Shown here: piece after piece, positions 1-6,957 of the stretch | Position numbering within the stretch: position 1 is the stretch's first letter | Layout: every line of letters begins with the position of its first letter | Assembly: GCA_948663505.1 (NCBI GenBank) | Contig: CAPNAQ010000042.1 | Coordinates: forward strand, 1 to 12,345 | Direction: 5' to 3' | DNA from: an uncultured Clostridia bacterium | Lineage (GTDB): Bacteria > Bacillota > Clostridia > TANB77 > CAG-508 | DNA length: 12,345 bases | Program-made: the position numbers and the translations under genes | The notes under the pieces: generated by a model | The model's database searches: none | The model's input: only the letters and a program-made list of their open reading frames with translations | What the model was told of the DNA's origin: nothing

Positions 1-124
1 GTAATCGAAAAGTTAAAGAAATATTTATATATTAACAATTTTAATAGTATTTATTTATAAAACTATTATACTGTAACTTTATATATAAGGATGAATTTAA
101 TTTACAAGAAAAGGAAGAAAAATA

Positions 125-706
125 ATGATAGTAAATAATCCAAAATTTGAAATTTCCGCAGTAAAATCTGCTCAATATCCTAAAAGTAATTTACCTGAAA
201 TTGTTTTAGTTGGTAAATCAAATGTTGGTAAATCAAGCTTCATAAATACAATGATTAATAGAAAAAAATTAGCAAGGACAAGTAGTGAACCAGGCAAAAC
301 TCGTCAAATAAACTTTTATAATATTGATGAAAAATTTTATTTTGTAGATTTACCTGGATATGGATATAGTAAAATGTCTAAAAAAGAACAAGAACAAGTA
401 GGTCAATTTATTGAAGAATATCTTTTTAATAGACCTCAAATCTCTCTAATTATATTTTTAGTAGATATTCGCCACACACCTACTTCAAATGATAAACTTA
501 TGTATGATTATGTTATTCGTTCAGGACTTCCTTGTATTATTCTAGCTAATAAGGCTGATAAAATTGCTGTTACTAAAGTTGTAGATGTAACTAAAAATTT
601 GCAAAAATTATTAAATCCAATTGGTGATATAACTACTATTCCTTTCTCTTCTGAAAGAAAAATTTATATTGACAGTGTATGGAATGAAATTGAAAAATTT
701 ATATAA
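125..706 (+). CDS. engB: Ribosome biogenesis GTP-binding protein EngB/YsxC
   Basis: This is a TrmE-Era-EngA-EngB-Septin class GTPase that in bacteria acts in the cytoplasm in late assembly of the large ribosomal subunit. The G motifs are all visible: G1 GKSNVGKS at residues 30-37, the G2 threonine near 59, G3 DLPG at 75-78, G4 NKAD at 142-145 and G5 SSE at 175-177. The 193-residue length is normal for the family. The ATG follows an AAGGAAG ribosome binding site at 111-117. Upstream, TTAACA at 32-37 and TATAAA at 56-61 (18 bp apart) could be a weak promoter, but the region is so AT-rich that this is uncertain. It is the only convincing plus-strand gene and converges on the minus-strand block through the terminator at 710-743. 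Nothing in it looks degraded. Confidence 0.97.
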   Translation: MIVNNPKFEISAVKSAQYPKSNLPEIVLVGKSNVGKSSFINTMINRKKLARTSSEPGKTRQINFYNIDEKFYFVDLPGYGYSKMSKKEQEQVGQFIEEYLFNRPQISLIIFLVDIRHTPTSNDKLMYDYVIRSGLPCIILANKADKIAVTKVVDVTKNLQKLLNPIGDITTIPFSSERKIYIDSVWNEIEKFI

Positions 707-709
707 TAG

Positions 710-743
710 AAAGAGAATATACTTATGCAAGTATACTCTCTTT
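710..743. terminator. Bidirectional intrinsic terminator between convergent genes
   Basis: Two 15-nt arms, 710-724 and 729-743, form a hairpin around a 4-nt loop. The arms are complementary except at 717/736, which is an A-C mismatch in the plus-strand RNA and a G-U wobble in the minus-strand RNA. T residues flank the right arm, so the hairpin can end engB transcripts. The outer A/U pairs and its position 14 bases past the stop of the minus-strand gene suit termination in the other direction too. Confidence 0.85.
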
Positions 744-757
744 TGTAATTTAAGAAA

Positions 758-1042
758 TTAGCAACAACATTTGCAACTACATTTCTTATCTTTTTTATCT
801 TTTTTTCTATTACATATCATTAAAATTATAGATAAAATTAATAATAATCCAAGAACTACTGCTAAAACTATAATTGCTGCTAAAGCTGCTAATATAACTC
901 CACTAAGTGCAGCACCTATCAATAATCCTAAAACAAGAGCTAATGCTAATGCTAATATAATTGTTACTATGCCTAAACAATGCTTTTTATTACATTTTTC
1001 TTCTTTGTTATCATAACAAAATATCATTTCTTGTGGTTCCAT
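758..1042 (-). CDS. Small two-helix membrane protein with a cysteine-cluster C-terminus
   Basis: I do not recognise a family for this protein of about 94 residues. The N-terminus is polar with three cysteines (residues 9, 17, 22). Residues about 23-77 form a long hydrophobic stretch rich in Ala, Leu, Val and Gly, probably two membrane helices. The tail is Lys/Asp-rich and ends in CSCKCCC (residues 88-94). The strong binding site GGAGGTGA (1057-1050) is 7 nt from the ATG at 1042, which decides the start. An ATG at 1048 is only 1 nt from the end of that site. The longest open form, from 1081, would put the binding site inside the gene. Three copies of a hexamer at 939-956 encode a Leu-Ala repeat in the first helix. 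It lies about 80 nt downstream of the DUF951 gene and may be read through from it. Function unknown; a metal- or thiol-related role for the tail is only a guess. Confidence 0.75.
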   Translation of the reverse strand: MEPQEMIFCYDNKEEKCNKKHCLGIVTIILALALALVLGLLIGAALSGVILAALAAIIVLAVVLGLLLILSIILMICNRKKDKKDKKCSCKCCC

Positions 1043-1123
1043 TTTCATGTCACCTCCAATATAACACTTTTTAGTTTTCATGTTATATTATATATTATGC
1101 AAAATGTCGAAAAATGTAACTTT

Positions 1124-1312
1124 TTAATCTTTTAAATCTTCAATTTTTTTAGTTATAATTTTTAATGCTTTTTCTCTTGGTAATACAACTATATGCTCAC
1201 AACCTTGACATTTCAATTTAAAATCAACACCGACTCTAATTATCTCCCATAATTTATTACCACAAGGATGTTGTTTTTTTGTTCTAACAATGTCTCCTAC
1301 ATTATATTCCAT
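1124..1312 (-). CDS. DUF951 family protein (YyzM-like)
   Basis: This 62-residue protein matches the small DUF951 family of Firmicutes, whose function is not established. The recognisable family pattern is VGDIVRTKKQHPCG near residues 5-18, then a WEIIRVGVDFKLKCQGC stretch at 22-38. Cys17, Cys35 and Cys38 (the last two as CxxC), with nearby His15 and His40, look able to hold a zinc ion, which is my inference. The rest is a short basic helix. AGGAG at 1322-1318 lies 5 nt before the ATG. The gene starts 27 nt after the gltX stop, so it is probably translated from the gltX messenger. No extra domains or damage are visible. Confidence 0.9.
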   Translation of the reverse strand: MEYNVGDIVRTKKQHPCGNKLWEIIRVGVDFKLKCQGCEHIVVLPREKALKIITKKIEDLKD

Positions 1313-1339
1313 AAACTCTCCTATTTTTCATTTCAAGAT

Positions 1340-2989
1340 CTATACCCATTTGGACATTAATCTTTTTTCAACTCTTTCCTTTCCTAATACTTTCATTATT
1401 TCATACATATCAGGAGTATTTGTTCTTTTAGTTAAAGCTACTCTTAAAACCATACTTACATCACCAACATGTGCTTTATACGCATTTGGATTTTCCTTAA
1501 ATTCTTTAACTTCTTTTGCATATCCCATTTCGCCTGCTAATTCTTTTATTTTATCAAACCATGTTTGTTTATCATCATTTTCATTATAATATTTTTCAAT
1601 ATATAATTTTAGGATTTTATCAATAGACTCTTTATCATTTATTACTTGATATGGATATTCTGTTATATCTTTTTCAAACTCTTCATCATACATATATGAA
1701 ATATTTTCTTTTACATCAGACCATTTTGAAATATCTTTTCTTGGCTTTTTATTTCCTCTTTCTATTGCAAATACTTTTAATGCATAATCTTTATTCTCTA
1801 ATAACTTTTCCAATTCATTATCATATTTTTTTGCCCATTTTAAAGAGTTTTCATATACTTCTTCAGCTGTCATTTTTGATATAACTATTTTAGATACATC
1901 TAATAATTTTATCATATCAAATAATGCTCCACTAACACTCATTTTATTTAGTTGTAATTCAAATTCATTTATTGATTTGTCAGGGTTCGCTCTTCTCCAA
2001 TTTTCAAATGTAGAATTAGCAATGTTTAACAAATATTCATTAACAGCTTCAGATGGTATTCCTTCTTTTGCATAATAACTTACAGCTGCTTCTGGATCTT
2101 TCCTTTTACTTAGTTTTCTTTTATTTCCATTGTCATTTTTCATTATTGGTGCAATATGTGCATATTTAGGAGCTTTAAACCCTAATTCATGGAATAATTG
2201 TAAATGTAGTGGAACTGATGATAACCATTCATCTCCTCTAATAACATGTGTTGTTCCCATTAGATGATCATCTACTGCATGTGCAAAATGATATGTTGGT
2301 AATCCATCTGCTTTTATTATTACTATATCTTGATCATTTTCTGGAAAATCAACATTACCTTTAATAACATCATGATGTTTTATTTTTTTATCTTCTCTTC
2401 CTGATGATTTAAATCTTATTATGTATTTTTCTCCCCTATTTATTCTTTCTATAGCCTCTTCAACAGTAATATTTCTACATTTTGCCCATACACCATAATA
2501 TCCAGGTCTTATTTTTGCATTTTCCTGTTTTCCTCTTATTTCTTCAACTTCTTCCGATGTACAGAAACATGGATATGCTTTCCCTTGTTCTATTAGATAT
2601 TTTGCATATGCTTGATATATTTCTTTTCTTAGGCTTTGTTTATATGGTCCATATTCTCCTTTTTCGTCTGTTTCTGATATCATGCCCTCATCTGCTTCAA
2701 GACCAAAATCTTTTAAAGATTGTATTATTTCTGATATTCCATTTTCAACTTCTCTCTTTTGATCTGTATCTTCTATTCTTAAAAAGAATACTCCTTTTGT
2801 TTGTCTTGTAATTTTTATTGCTATTAATGCTTGGTACAATCCTCCTACATGCATAAATCCTGTTGGACTTGGTGCATATCTTGTTACTACTGCTCCTTCA
2901 GGTAAATTTCTTGTTTTATATTTCTCTTCATAATATGTTATTTCCTTTGCATTTGGAAATATTAGTTCTGCTAAATCTTTATAATTCAT
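1340..2989 (-). CDS. gltX: Glutamyl-tRNA synthetase (class I)
   Basis: This enzyme charges tRNA with glutamate in the cytoplasm using ATP. The HIGH-type signature is at residues 39-50 (APSPTGFMHVGG) and the KMSKS-type loop reads KLSKRKDP at 292-299. DHLMGTTHVIRGDEW at 241-255 is the conserved tRNA/ATP-binding stretch. CFC at 141-143 with a downstream Tyr and Cys171 resembles the zinc site seen in some GluRS. At 549 residues it is longer than the common 480-500 form but, from memory, agrees with a longer clostridial type. The start has AAGGAGG (3002-2996) 6 nt upstream. It follows the RNase J stop by only 38 nt, with no room for a T-box leader, so expression should follow the rnj promoter. Whether it also charges tRNA-Gln cannot be judged here. 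Confidence 0.97.
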   Translation of the reverse strand: MNYKDLAELIFPNAKEITYYEEKYKTRNLPEGAVVTRYAPSPTGFMHVGGLYQALIAIKITRQTKGVFFLRIEDTDQKREVENGISEIIQSLKDFGLEADEGMISETDEKGEYGPYKQSLRKEIYQAYAKYLIEQGKAYPCFCTSEEVEEIRGKQENAKIRPGYYGVWAKCRNITVEEAIERINRGEKYIIRFKSSGREDKKIKHHDVIKGNVDFPENDQDIVIIKADGLPTYHFAHAVDDHLMGTTHVIRGDEWLSSVPLHLQLFHELGFKAPKYAHIAPIMKNDNGNKRKLSKRKDPEAAVSYYAKEGIPSEAVNEYLLNIANSTFENWRRANPDKSINEFELQLNKMSVSGALFDMIKLLDVSKIVISKMTAEEVYENSLKWAKKYDNELEKLLENKDYALKVFAIERGNKKPRKDISKWSDVKENISYMYDEEFEKDITEYPYQVINDKESIDKILKLYIEKYYNENDDKQTWFDKIKELAGEMGYAKEVKEFKENPNAYKAHVGDVSMVLRVALTKRTNTPDMYEIMKVLGKERVEKRLMSKWV

Positions 2990-3004
2990 TTTTTACCTCC
3001 TTCC

Positions 3005-3051
3005 AGCCAAATAACATCCCTATTGGCTTACACTTCCATGATAATAGGGAT
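3005..3051 (-). promoter_or_regulatory. Two overlapping hairpins at the rnj-gltX junction
   Basis: Two inverted repeats share this junction. The first pairs ATCCCTAT (3016-3023) with ATAGGGAT (3044-3051), 8 perfect base pairs around the last RNase J codons and stop. The second pairs AGCCAA (3005-3010) with TTGGCT (3023-3028), 6 base pairs ending just ahead of the gltX ribosome binding site. The arms interleave and share base 3023, so the hairpins compete or form a pseudoknot. No T-run follows, so this is not a normal terminator. A role in gltX translation or messenger processing is inference. Confidence 0.4.
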
Positions 3052-5067
3052 AATCATTGGATTTCTTTTCGTTTTAGAGAAAATATACTCTCTTAAATTC
3101 TCTCTAACTGTTGATTTAATTGTTGACCAATCTCTAACACCTTGTTCTTCACATTTTCTAATTTCAGATCTAATAACATTTTTAACATCATCCATTAGGT
3201 TTTCAGATTCTCTAACATATACAAATCCTCTTGATATAACATCTGGTCCAGCTACAACTTCACCTGTTGAAGAATCCATTGTTAAAACTATAACAATCAA
3301 ACCATCTTGTGATAAATGTTGTCTATCCCTTAAAACAATACTTCCAACATCTCCAACTCCTAATCCATCAACTAAAACTCTTCCATTTGGAACCATTCCA
3401 TTAAATTTTGCTTCTTCTGGAGTTATTTCTAGTACTTTTCCATTCTCCATAAGTACAATATTTTTTGGTGGTATTCCCATCATTTGAGCCGTTTCTCCAT
3501 GTGCTCTTAATTGTCTATATTCCCCATGCACAGGTATAAAGAATTTTGGTCTTGATAATGCTAAAATTAATTTTTGTTCTTCTTGACAAGCGTGTCCTGA
3601 TACATGTACATCTGCTAAAGTACTATATACAACCTCTGCTCCTATCTGCATTAAGTCATCTATTACTTTCGATACTGATTTTTCATTTCCTGGTATTGGA
3701 TTTGCTGATATTATAACTAAGTCATTTGGTGTAATTTTTACTTTTCTATGTTCACCTGCTGCCATTCTTGTTAATGCAGACATTGTTTCTCCTTGACTTC
3801 CTGTTGTTATAATTACTAATTGCTCATCATTATATGTTGACATCATATCTATATCAATAAATACATCTTCTGGGCAGTCTATATATCCTAATTCTCTTGC
3901 AGTTGTAATCATATTTATCATACTTCTACCACATATTGCTATTTTTCTTTTATATTTGACTGCTGAACTTACTATTTGTTGAACTCTGTGTACATTTGAT
4001 GCAAATGTTGCTACTACTATTCTTTTTGTACATCCTTCAAAAAGATTATCAAATACAGGTCCTATTGAACTTTCGGACATTGTAAATCCTTTTCTTTCTG
4101 CATTTGTACTATCTGACATTAATGCTAATATCCCTTGATTTCCTAATTCTGCAATTCTTCCAAAATCCATTAATTTACCATCTATTGGTGTATAATCAAT
4201 CTTAAAGTCTCCTGTATGTAATATAGTTCCTACAGGTGTTGTTATTGCAAGCATTACTGAATCTGGTATACTATGTGAACTTCTTATAAATTCTACTTTA
4301 AAGTTTTTTCCATAGTTAATAGTTTGTCCTTGTACTACTTCATGTAATTCTGAACTTCTTAATATTTTGTGTTCTTCTAATTTGTTCCTTATTAATCCCA
4401 TTGCTAATTTTGGTGCATATACTGGAATGTTTATTTGTTTTAATATATATGGTACACTTCCTATATGATCTTCATGACCATGTGTTATTATTAAACCTTT
4501 TATTTTATCTACATTTCTTTGTAAATATGTTATATCTGGTATAACTAAATCTATTCCTAGCATGTCATCTTCTGGAAATGATAAACCACAGTCTACTACA
4601 ATTATTTCATCTTCATATTCAAAAACTGTGATATTTTTTCCAACTTCATGTAATCCTCCTAATGGTATTATCTTTAATTTTGATTTTTTGAATATGTTAT
4701 TATTATTTCTTCCTCCTCTTTTGACTTCTGTTCTTCCTTCCTCATTATTTCTGTCAAATTTTATATTATTATCTAATTTATTTTCTCTTCTTCCTCTAGT
4801 CTCTCTTAATTCTCTTGTTGTTCTCGAATTTCTTAAATCTTTTGTTTCATTTTCTCTAATATTTCTTGTATTAGTTCTCTTTGCACTAACATTTCGTCCT
4901 TCATTATTTTTTGTATTATTTTTTCTTGTGCCAATACCTTTTGTATTTGTTCTTTCTTCAGTTTTTTGTCTAGTGTTTCTTGTTCTACTACTATTTGTTG
5001 CTCTTCTTATTTTTTCTCCTTCCCTATTTCCTCTTTCTTCCTTAATGTTTGCTTTTTCTTGTGTCAT
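3028..5067 (-). CDS. rnj: Ribonuclease J with a long basic N-terminal extension
   Basis: RNase J is a metallo-beta-lactamase/beta-CASP enzyme combining 5'-to-3' exonuclease and endonuclease activity, central to mRNA decay and RNA maturation in Firmicutes. The metal site is clear: HGHEDH at residues 196-201, His265, and HTGD at 284-287. The beta-CASP part has GSQGE at 423-427, SGHA at 490-493 and PVHGE at 512-516. The core starts near residue 131 and is a normal length of about 550. Residues 1-130 are an added low-complexity segment, rich in Arg, Asn, Glu, Thr and Lys, nearly free of aromatics, with RG/RGG-like patches (near 12, 92 and 117-120). The ATG at 5067 has GAGG 7 nt upstream and there is no other Met before residue 169, so the extension belongs to the protein. 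By analogy with disordered basic regions of other RNases it may bind RNA or partners (inference). Confidence 0.95.
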   Translation of the reverse strand: MTQEKANIKEERGNREGEKIRRATNSSRTRNTRQKTEERTNTKGIGTRKNNTKNNEGRNVSAKRTNTRNIRENETKDLRNSRTTRELRETRGRRENKLDNNIKFDRNNEEGRTEVKRGGRNNNNIFKKSKLKIIPLGGLHEVGKNITVFEYEDEIIVVDCGLSFPEDDMLGIDLVIPDITYLQRNVDKIKGLIITHGHEDHIGSVPYILKQINIPVYAPKLAMGLIRNKLEEHKILRSSELHEVVQGQTINYGKNFKVEFIRSSHSIPDSVMLAITTPVGTILHTGDFKIDYTPIDGKLMDFGRIAELGNQGILALMSDSTNAERKGFTMSESSIGPVFDNLFEGCTKRIVVATFASNVHRVQQIVSSAVKYKRKIAICGRSMINMITTARELGYIDCPEDVFIDIDMMSTYNDEQLVIITTGSQGETMSALTRMAAGEHRKVKITPNDLVIISANPIPGNEKSVSKVIDDLMQIGAEVVYSTLADVHVSGHACQEEQKLILALSRPKFFIPVHGEYRQLRAHGETAQMMGIPPKNIVLMENGKVLEITPEEAKFNGMVPNGRVLVDGLGVGDVGSIVLRDRQHLSQDGLIVIVLTMDSSTGEVVAGPDVISRGFVYVRESENLMDDVKNVIRSEIRKCEEQGVRDWSTIKSTVRENLREYIFSKTKRNPMIIPIIMEV

Positions 5068-5432
5068 TATATTTCCTCTCTTTCTTTTTTATTTAAGATT
5101 CAAAATTTTAATCTTCTACTTCTGATATTTAACTTTTATAAATCATATTTTGTTTAAAGATTTTTCTTTTGAAGTTAAAACTAATTAAATTTGTTTTTTA
5201 ATACAATGTTACAATTTAATAATTAATCTTTTTATTTATCTATTAATAAATATTAATTCATAAAATCATTAAATAGTAACCCTATAATTAAATTAACAGG
5301 TTTACTCTCTTAATTTTAATATTCTTTTTTATTTTTCTCTTTTATTTGTTTTTTATCCGTTCTCTTTTATTTTTCTTTAAACATTTTTGTTTTATTGCAA
5401 ATTAAAATCTCATTTTTGCCCTTTGGCAATTC
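5068..5432 (-). promoter_or_regulatory. Long 5' leader of the rnj-gltX transcript
   Basis: If transcription starts about 7 bases past the -10 box at 5439-5444, the RNase J mRNA has an untranslated leader of about 365 nt. It contains no convincing gene on either strand. It holds a small hairpin at its very 5' end (TTGCC 5416-5420 with GGCAA 5425-5429) and a larger imperfect one at 5276-5305, where GTAACCC on one arm meets GGTTTAC on the other. A repeated TCTCTTTTATTT element lies at about 5337-5348 and 5361-5372. I recognise no known riboswitch. The length and 5' hairpin suit post-transcriptional control of an RNase, which is inference. Confidence 0.5.
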
Positions 5433-5438
5433 TTAAGT

Positions 5439-5467
5439 ATTATACAATAAATTAATAAAATTGTCAA
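5439..5467 (-). promoter_or_regulatory. Consensus sigma-A promoter for rnj-gltX
   Basis: On the minus strand TTGACA (5467-5462) and TATAAT (5444-5439) are separated by exactly 17 bp, a perfect match to the vegetative consensus. It lies just beyond the terminator hairpin of spoVT and points at RNase J. The start site should be near 5432. Confidence 0.85.
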
Positions 5468-5482
5468 ATTCTTATATTATGT

Positions 5483-5517
5483 AAATGTCCAAAAGGAACA
5501 TTTCCTTTTGGACATTT
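5483..5517 (-). terminator. Terminator hairpin after spoVT
   Basis: Two perfectly complementary 16-nt arms, 5483-5498 and 5502-5517, enclose a 3-nt loop. The stem begins at the last base of the spoVT stop codon. In the spoVT direction the stem ends in ATTT and is followed by an AT-rich tail rather than a clean T-run. Its stability and position make termination or 3'-end protection the likely role. Confidence 0.7.
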
Positions 5518-6071
5518 TATATTTCCATTTGAATTGCCAAAAATGTTGCAGCAGATTGTGCTACCTTTTTTTCAACTTCATTCATTTTAGTATTTGTATC
5601 TTTTGACATTAATATAACTGTACCTATTGCATCACCATTTGATATTATAGGATATACTATCTGAGAATTATTTTTTTTATCATTATTTTCGCTTTTTGTA
5701 ATAGGCATTGACATATCACTGTTTTCTTTACTTGTATAAACTTCTTTATCTTCCATAAGTTTTTCTAACTCTTCACTTACATCTTGTTCTAAAAATTCTT
5801 TTTTTGATCCCCCTGATACCGCTATTATAGTATCTTTATCTGTTATACATGCTATATGTCCAGTTGTTTTTGCTAATGTTTCTGCATATCCTGTCGCAAA
5901 TTCTGATAACTCTCCTATTGGTGAATATTTTTTTAATATTACTTGACCTTCTCTATCTGTAAATATTTCTAAAGGATCTCCTTCTTTTATTCTTAATGTT
6001 TTTCTTATCTCTTTTGGTATAACAACTCTACCCAAATCATCTATTCTTCTTACTACTCCAGTTGCTTTCAT
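5517..6071 (-). CDS. spoVT: Stage V sporulation protein T (AbrB-type DNA-binding regulator)
   Basis: SpoVT is a DNA-binding regulator which, in Bacillus, adjusts the sigma-G regulon in the forespore. Residues 1-50 are an AbrB/MazE-type swapped-hairpin domain nearly identical in pattern to Bacillus SpoVT (MKATGVVRRIDDLGRVVIPK at the start). Residues about 55-184 form the GAF-like C-terminal domain, with IAVSGGSKKEFL and the closing FLAIQMEI recognisable. The 184-residue length is close to the usual 178, with a few extra polar residues near 112-135. AAGGAGG lies 6 nt before the ATG. The gene has its own promoter region and terminator and is not in an operon. Some non-sporulating clostridia keep SpoVT-like genes, so sporulation is likely rather than proven. 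Confidence 0.95.
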   Translation of the reverse strand: MKATGVVRRIDDLGRVVIPKEIRKTLRIKEGDPLEIFTDREGQVILKKYSPIGELSEFATGYAETLAKTTGHIACITDKDTIIAVSGGSKKEFLEQDVSEELEKLMEDKEVYTSKENSDMSMPITKSENNDKKNNSQIVYPIISNGDAIGTVILMSKDTNTKMNEVEKKVAQSAATFLAIQMEI

Positions 6072-6103
6072 AATTTTCCTCCTTGATTTTTTAATTATAT
6101 CTT

Positions 6104-6132
6104 TATTATCTCAATTAAGGAAAATTTTATAC
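6104..6132 (-). promoter_or_regulatory. Candidate sigma-G-type promoter of spoVT
   Basis: On the minus strand GTATA (6132-6128) is followed after 17 bp by GATAATA (6110-6104). This resembles the sigma-G pattern GHATR / CATWHTA with one mismatch in the -10 element. Bacillus spoVT is a known sigma-G target. The leader would be about 25 nt. The region is so AT-rich that chance is a real alternative; TATAAT at 6099-6094 could also serve a vegetative promoter, though without a good -35. The rest of the 192-base gap up to the next gene shows nothing I can identify. Confidence 0.4.
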
Positions 6133-6263
6133 ATTTTTATTAAATTTTTTAATTTTACTATAATTTATAATCTTAACATAGACTACTATTAATTCATTAG
6201 ACTTTGAGCATGACCAAAATAGCACTAGAAATTTTTAAAATTATACTTAAAATTAATGATAGA

Positions 6264-6917
6264 TTACATCTTAGTTGATACTTCTTTTTTATTACAATAA
6301 ACTTTATCCATATATTCATCTGAATAATATTTATCCAAAAATACATCTACTCTATTTTTGGGCAAAATATTATTCTTTCTTTCAGTTTGTCTATTAGCTG
6401 CTATAAAAGATAAACTAATATCAATAAATATTAAAATTGACATTATAATTGTAACTATTCTTTTATTGTTTTCATAAAAATTATTTTTAAACTTTTCAAT
6501 AATAGGAATTACATATTTAGAATATAGAACGCCTCCTGTTCCCCAATATAAACAATGTAATAAACTAGTTCTTCCATTAATATTAAACATAAGGTTAGAA
6601 TAGTCCCAAGATATTGTTCCAAATATTTTCTCTTGTGCGAATGAACATATATATTCAGTAATTCCCCCTAATAACATTGTTATTCCAAACACTTTTATTT
6701 TATTTTGTATATTCATATTACTCAAAATCAAATAATATATTACTATTCCTACACCATATACTGGGGTAAATGGTCCATATATTAAACCTTGTCTTGATTC
6801 AAAATGTCCTTTCTGAACTAGTGCTACTATCATTTCAAATATGTATCCTAATATACTTCCAAAAATAAATAACCAAAATATAATTACTAATTCTTGTGTT
6901 AAATTTCTCTTTTTCAT
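6264..6917 (-). CDS. CmpB-type putative ABC-transporter permease (PF06541-like)
   Basis: This integral membrane protein resembles the family called putative ABC-transporter type IV or CmpB, whose biochemical role is poorly established. The family hallmarks are GLIYGPFTPVYGVG at residues 44-57 and EYICSFAQEKIFG at 88-100, running into SWDYSNLMFNINGRTSLL. Helices are predicted near 9-32, 48-66, 74-95, 117-140 and 153-174. A hydrophilic tail of about 45 residues follows. The length of 217 is normal. GGAG lies 6 nt before the ATG. It is the last gene of the co-directional run that begins with the sigma factor, starting 40 nt after the glycosyltransferase, so a role in the envelope fits its context. 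No ATP-binding partner is present nearby. Confidence 0.8.
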   Translation of the reverse strand: MKKRNLTQELVIIFWLFIFGSILGYIFEMIVALVQKGHFESRQGLIYGPFTPVYGVGIVIYYLILSNMNIQNKIKVFGITMLLGGITEYICSFAQEKIFGTISWDYSNLMFNINGRTSLLHCLYWGTGGVLYSKYVIPIIEKFKNNFYENNKRIVTIIMSILIFIDISLSFIAANRQTERKNNILPKNRVDVFLDKYYSDEYMDKVYCNKKEVSTKM

Positions 6918-6957
6918 TTTTTACTCCATTTATTTTTTATCTAAAGGTCACAATTTT

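Noticed and set aside
1..60. Open frame at the left edge ending in TAA at 58-60
   Set aside because: It gives only 19 residues with no recognisable pattern in very AT-rich sequence; it cannot be told from chance.
2990..3027. T-box leader for gltX
   Set aside because: Only 38 nt separate gltX from rnj, far too little for a T-box; no T-box sequence is seen in the rnj leader either.
4562..5125. Long plus-strand frames opposite rnj, and similar ones opposite gltX, mazG and the DUF2185-like gene
   Set aside because: Their translations are Phe/Leu/Ser-rich mirror images of well-supported minus-strand genes, with no recognisable domains or binding sites.
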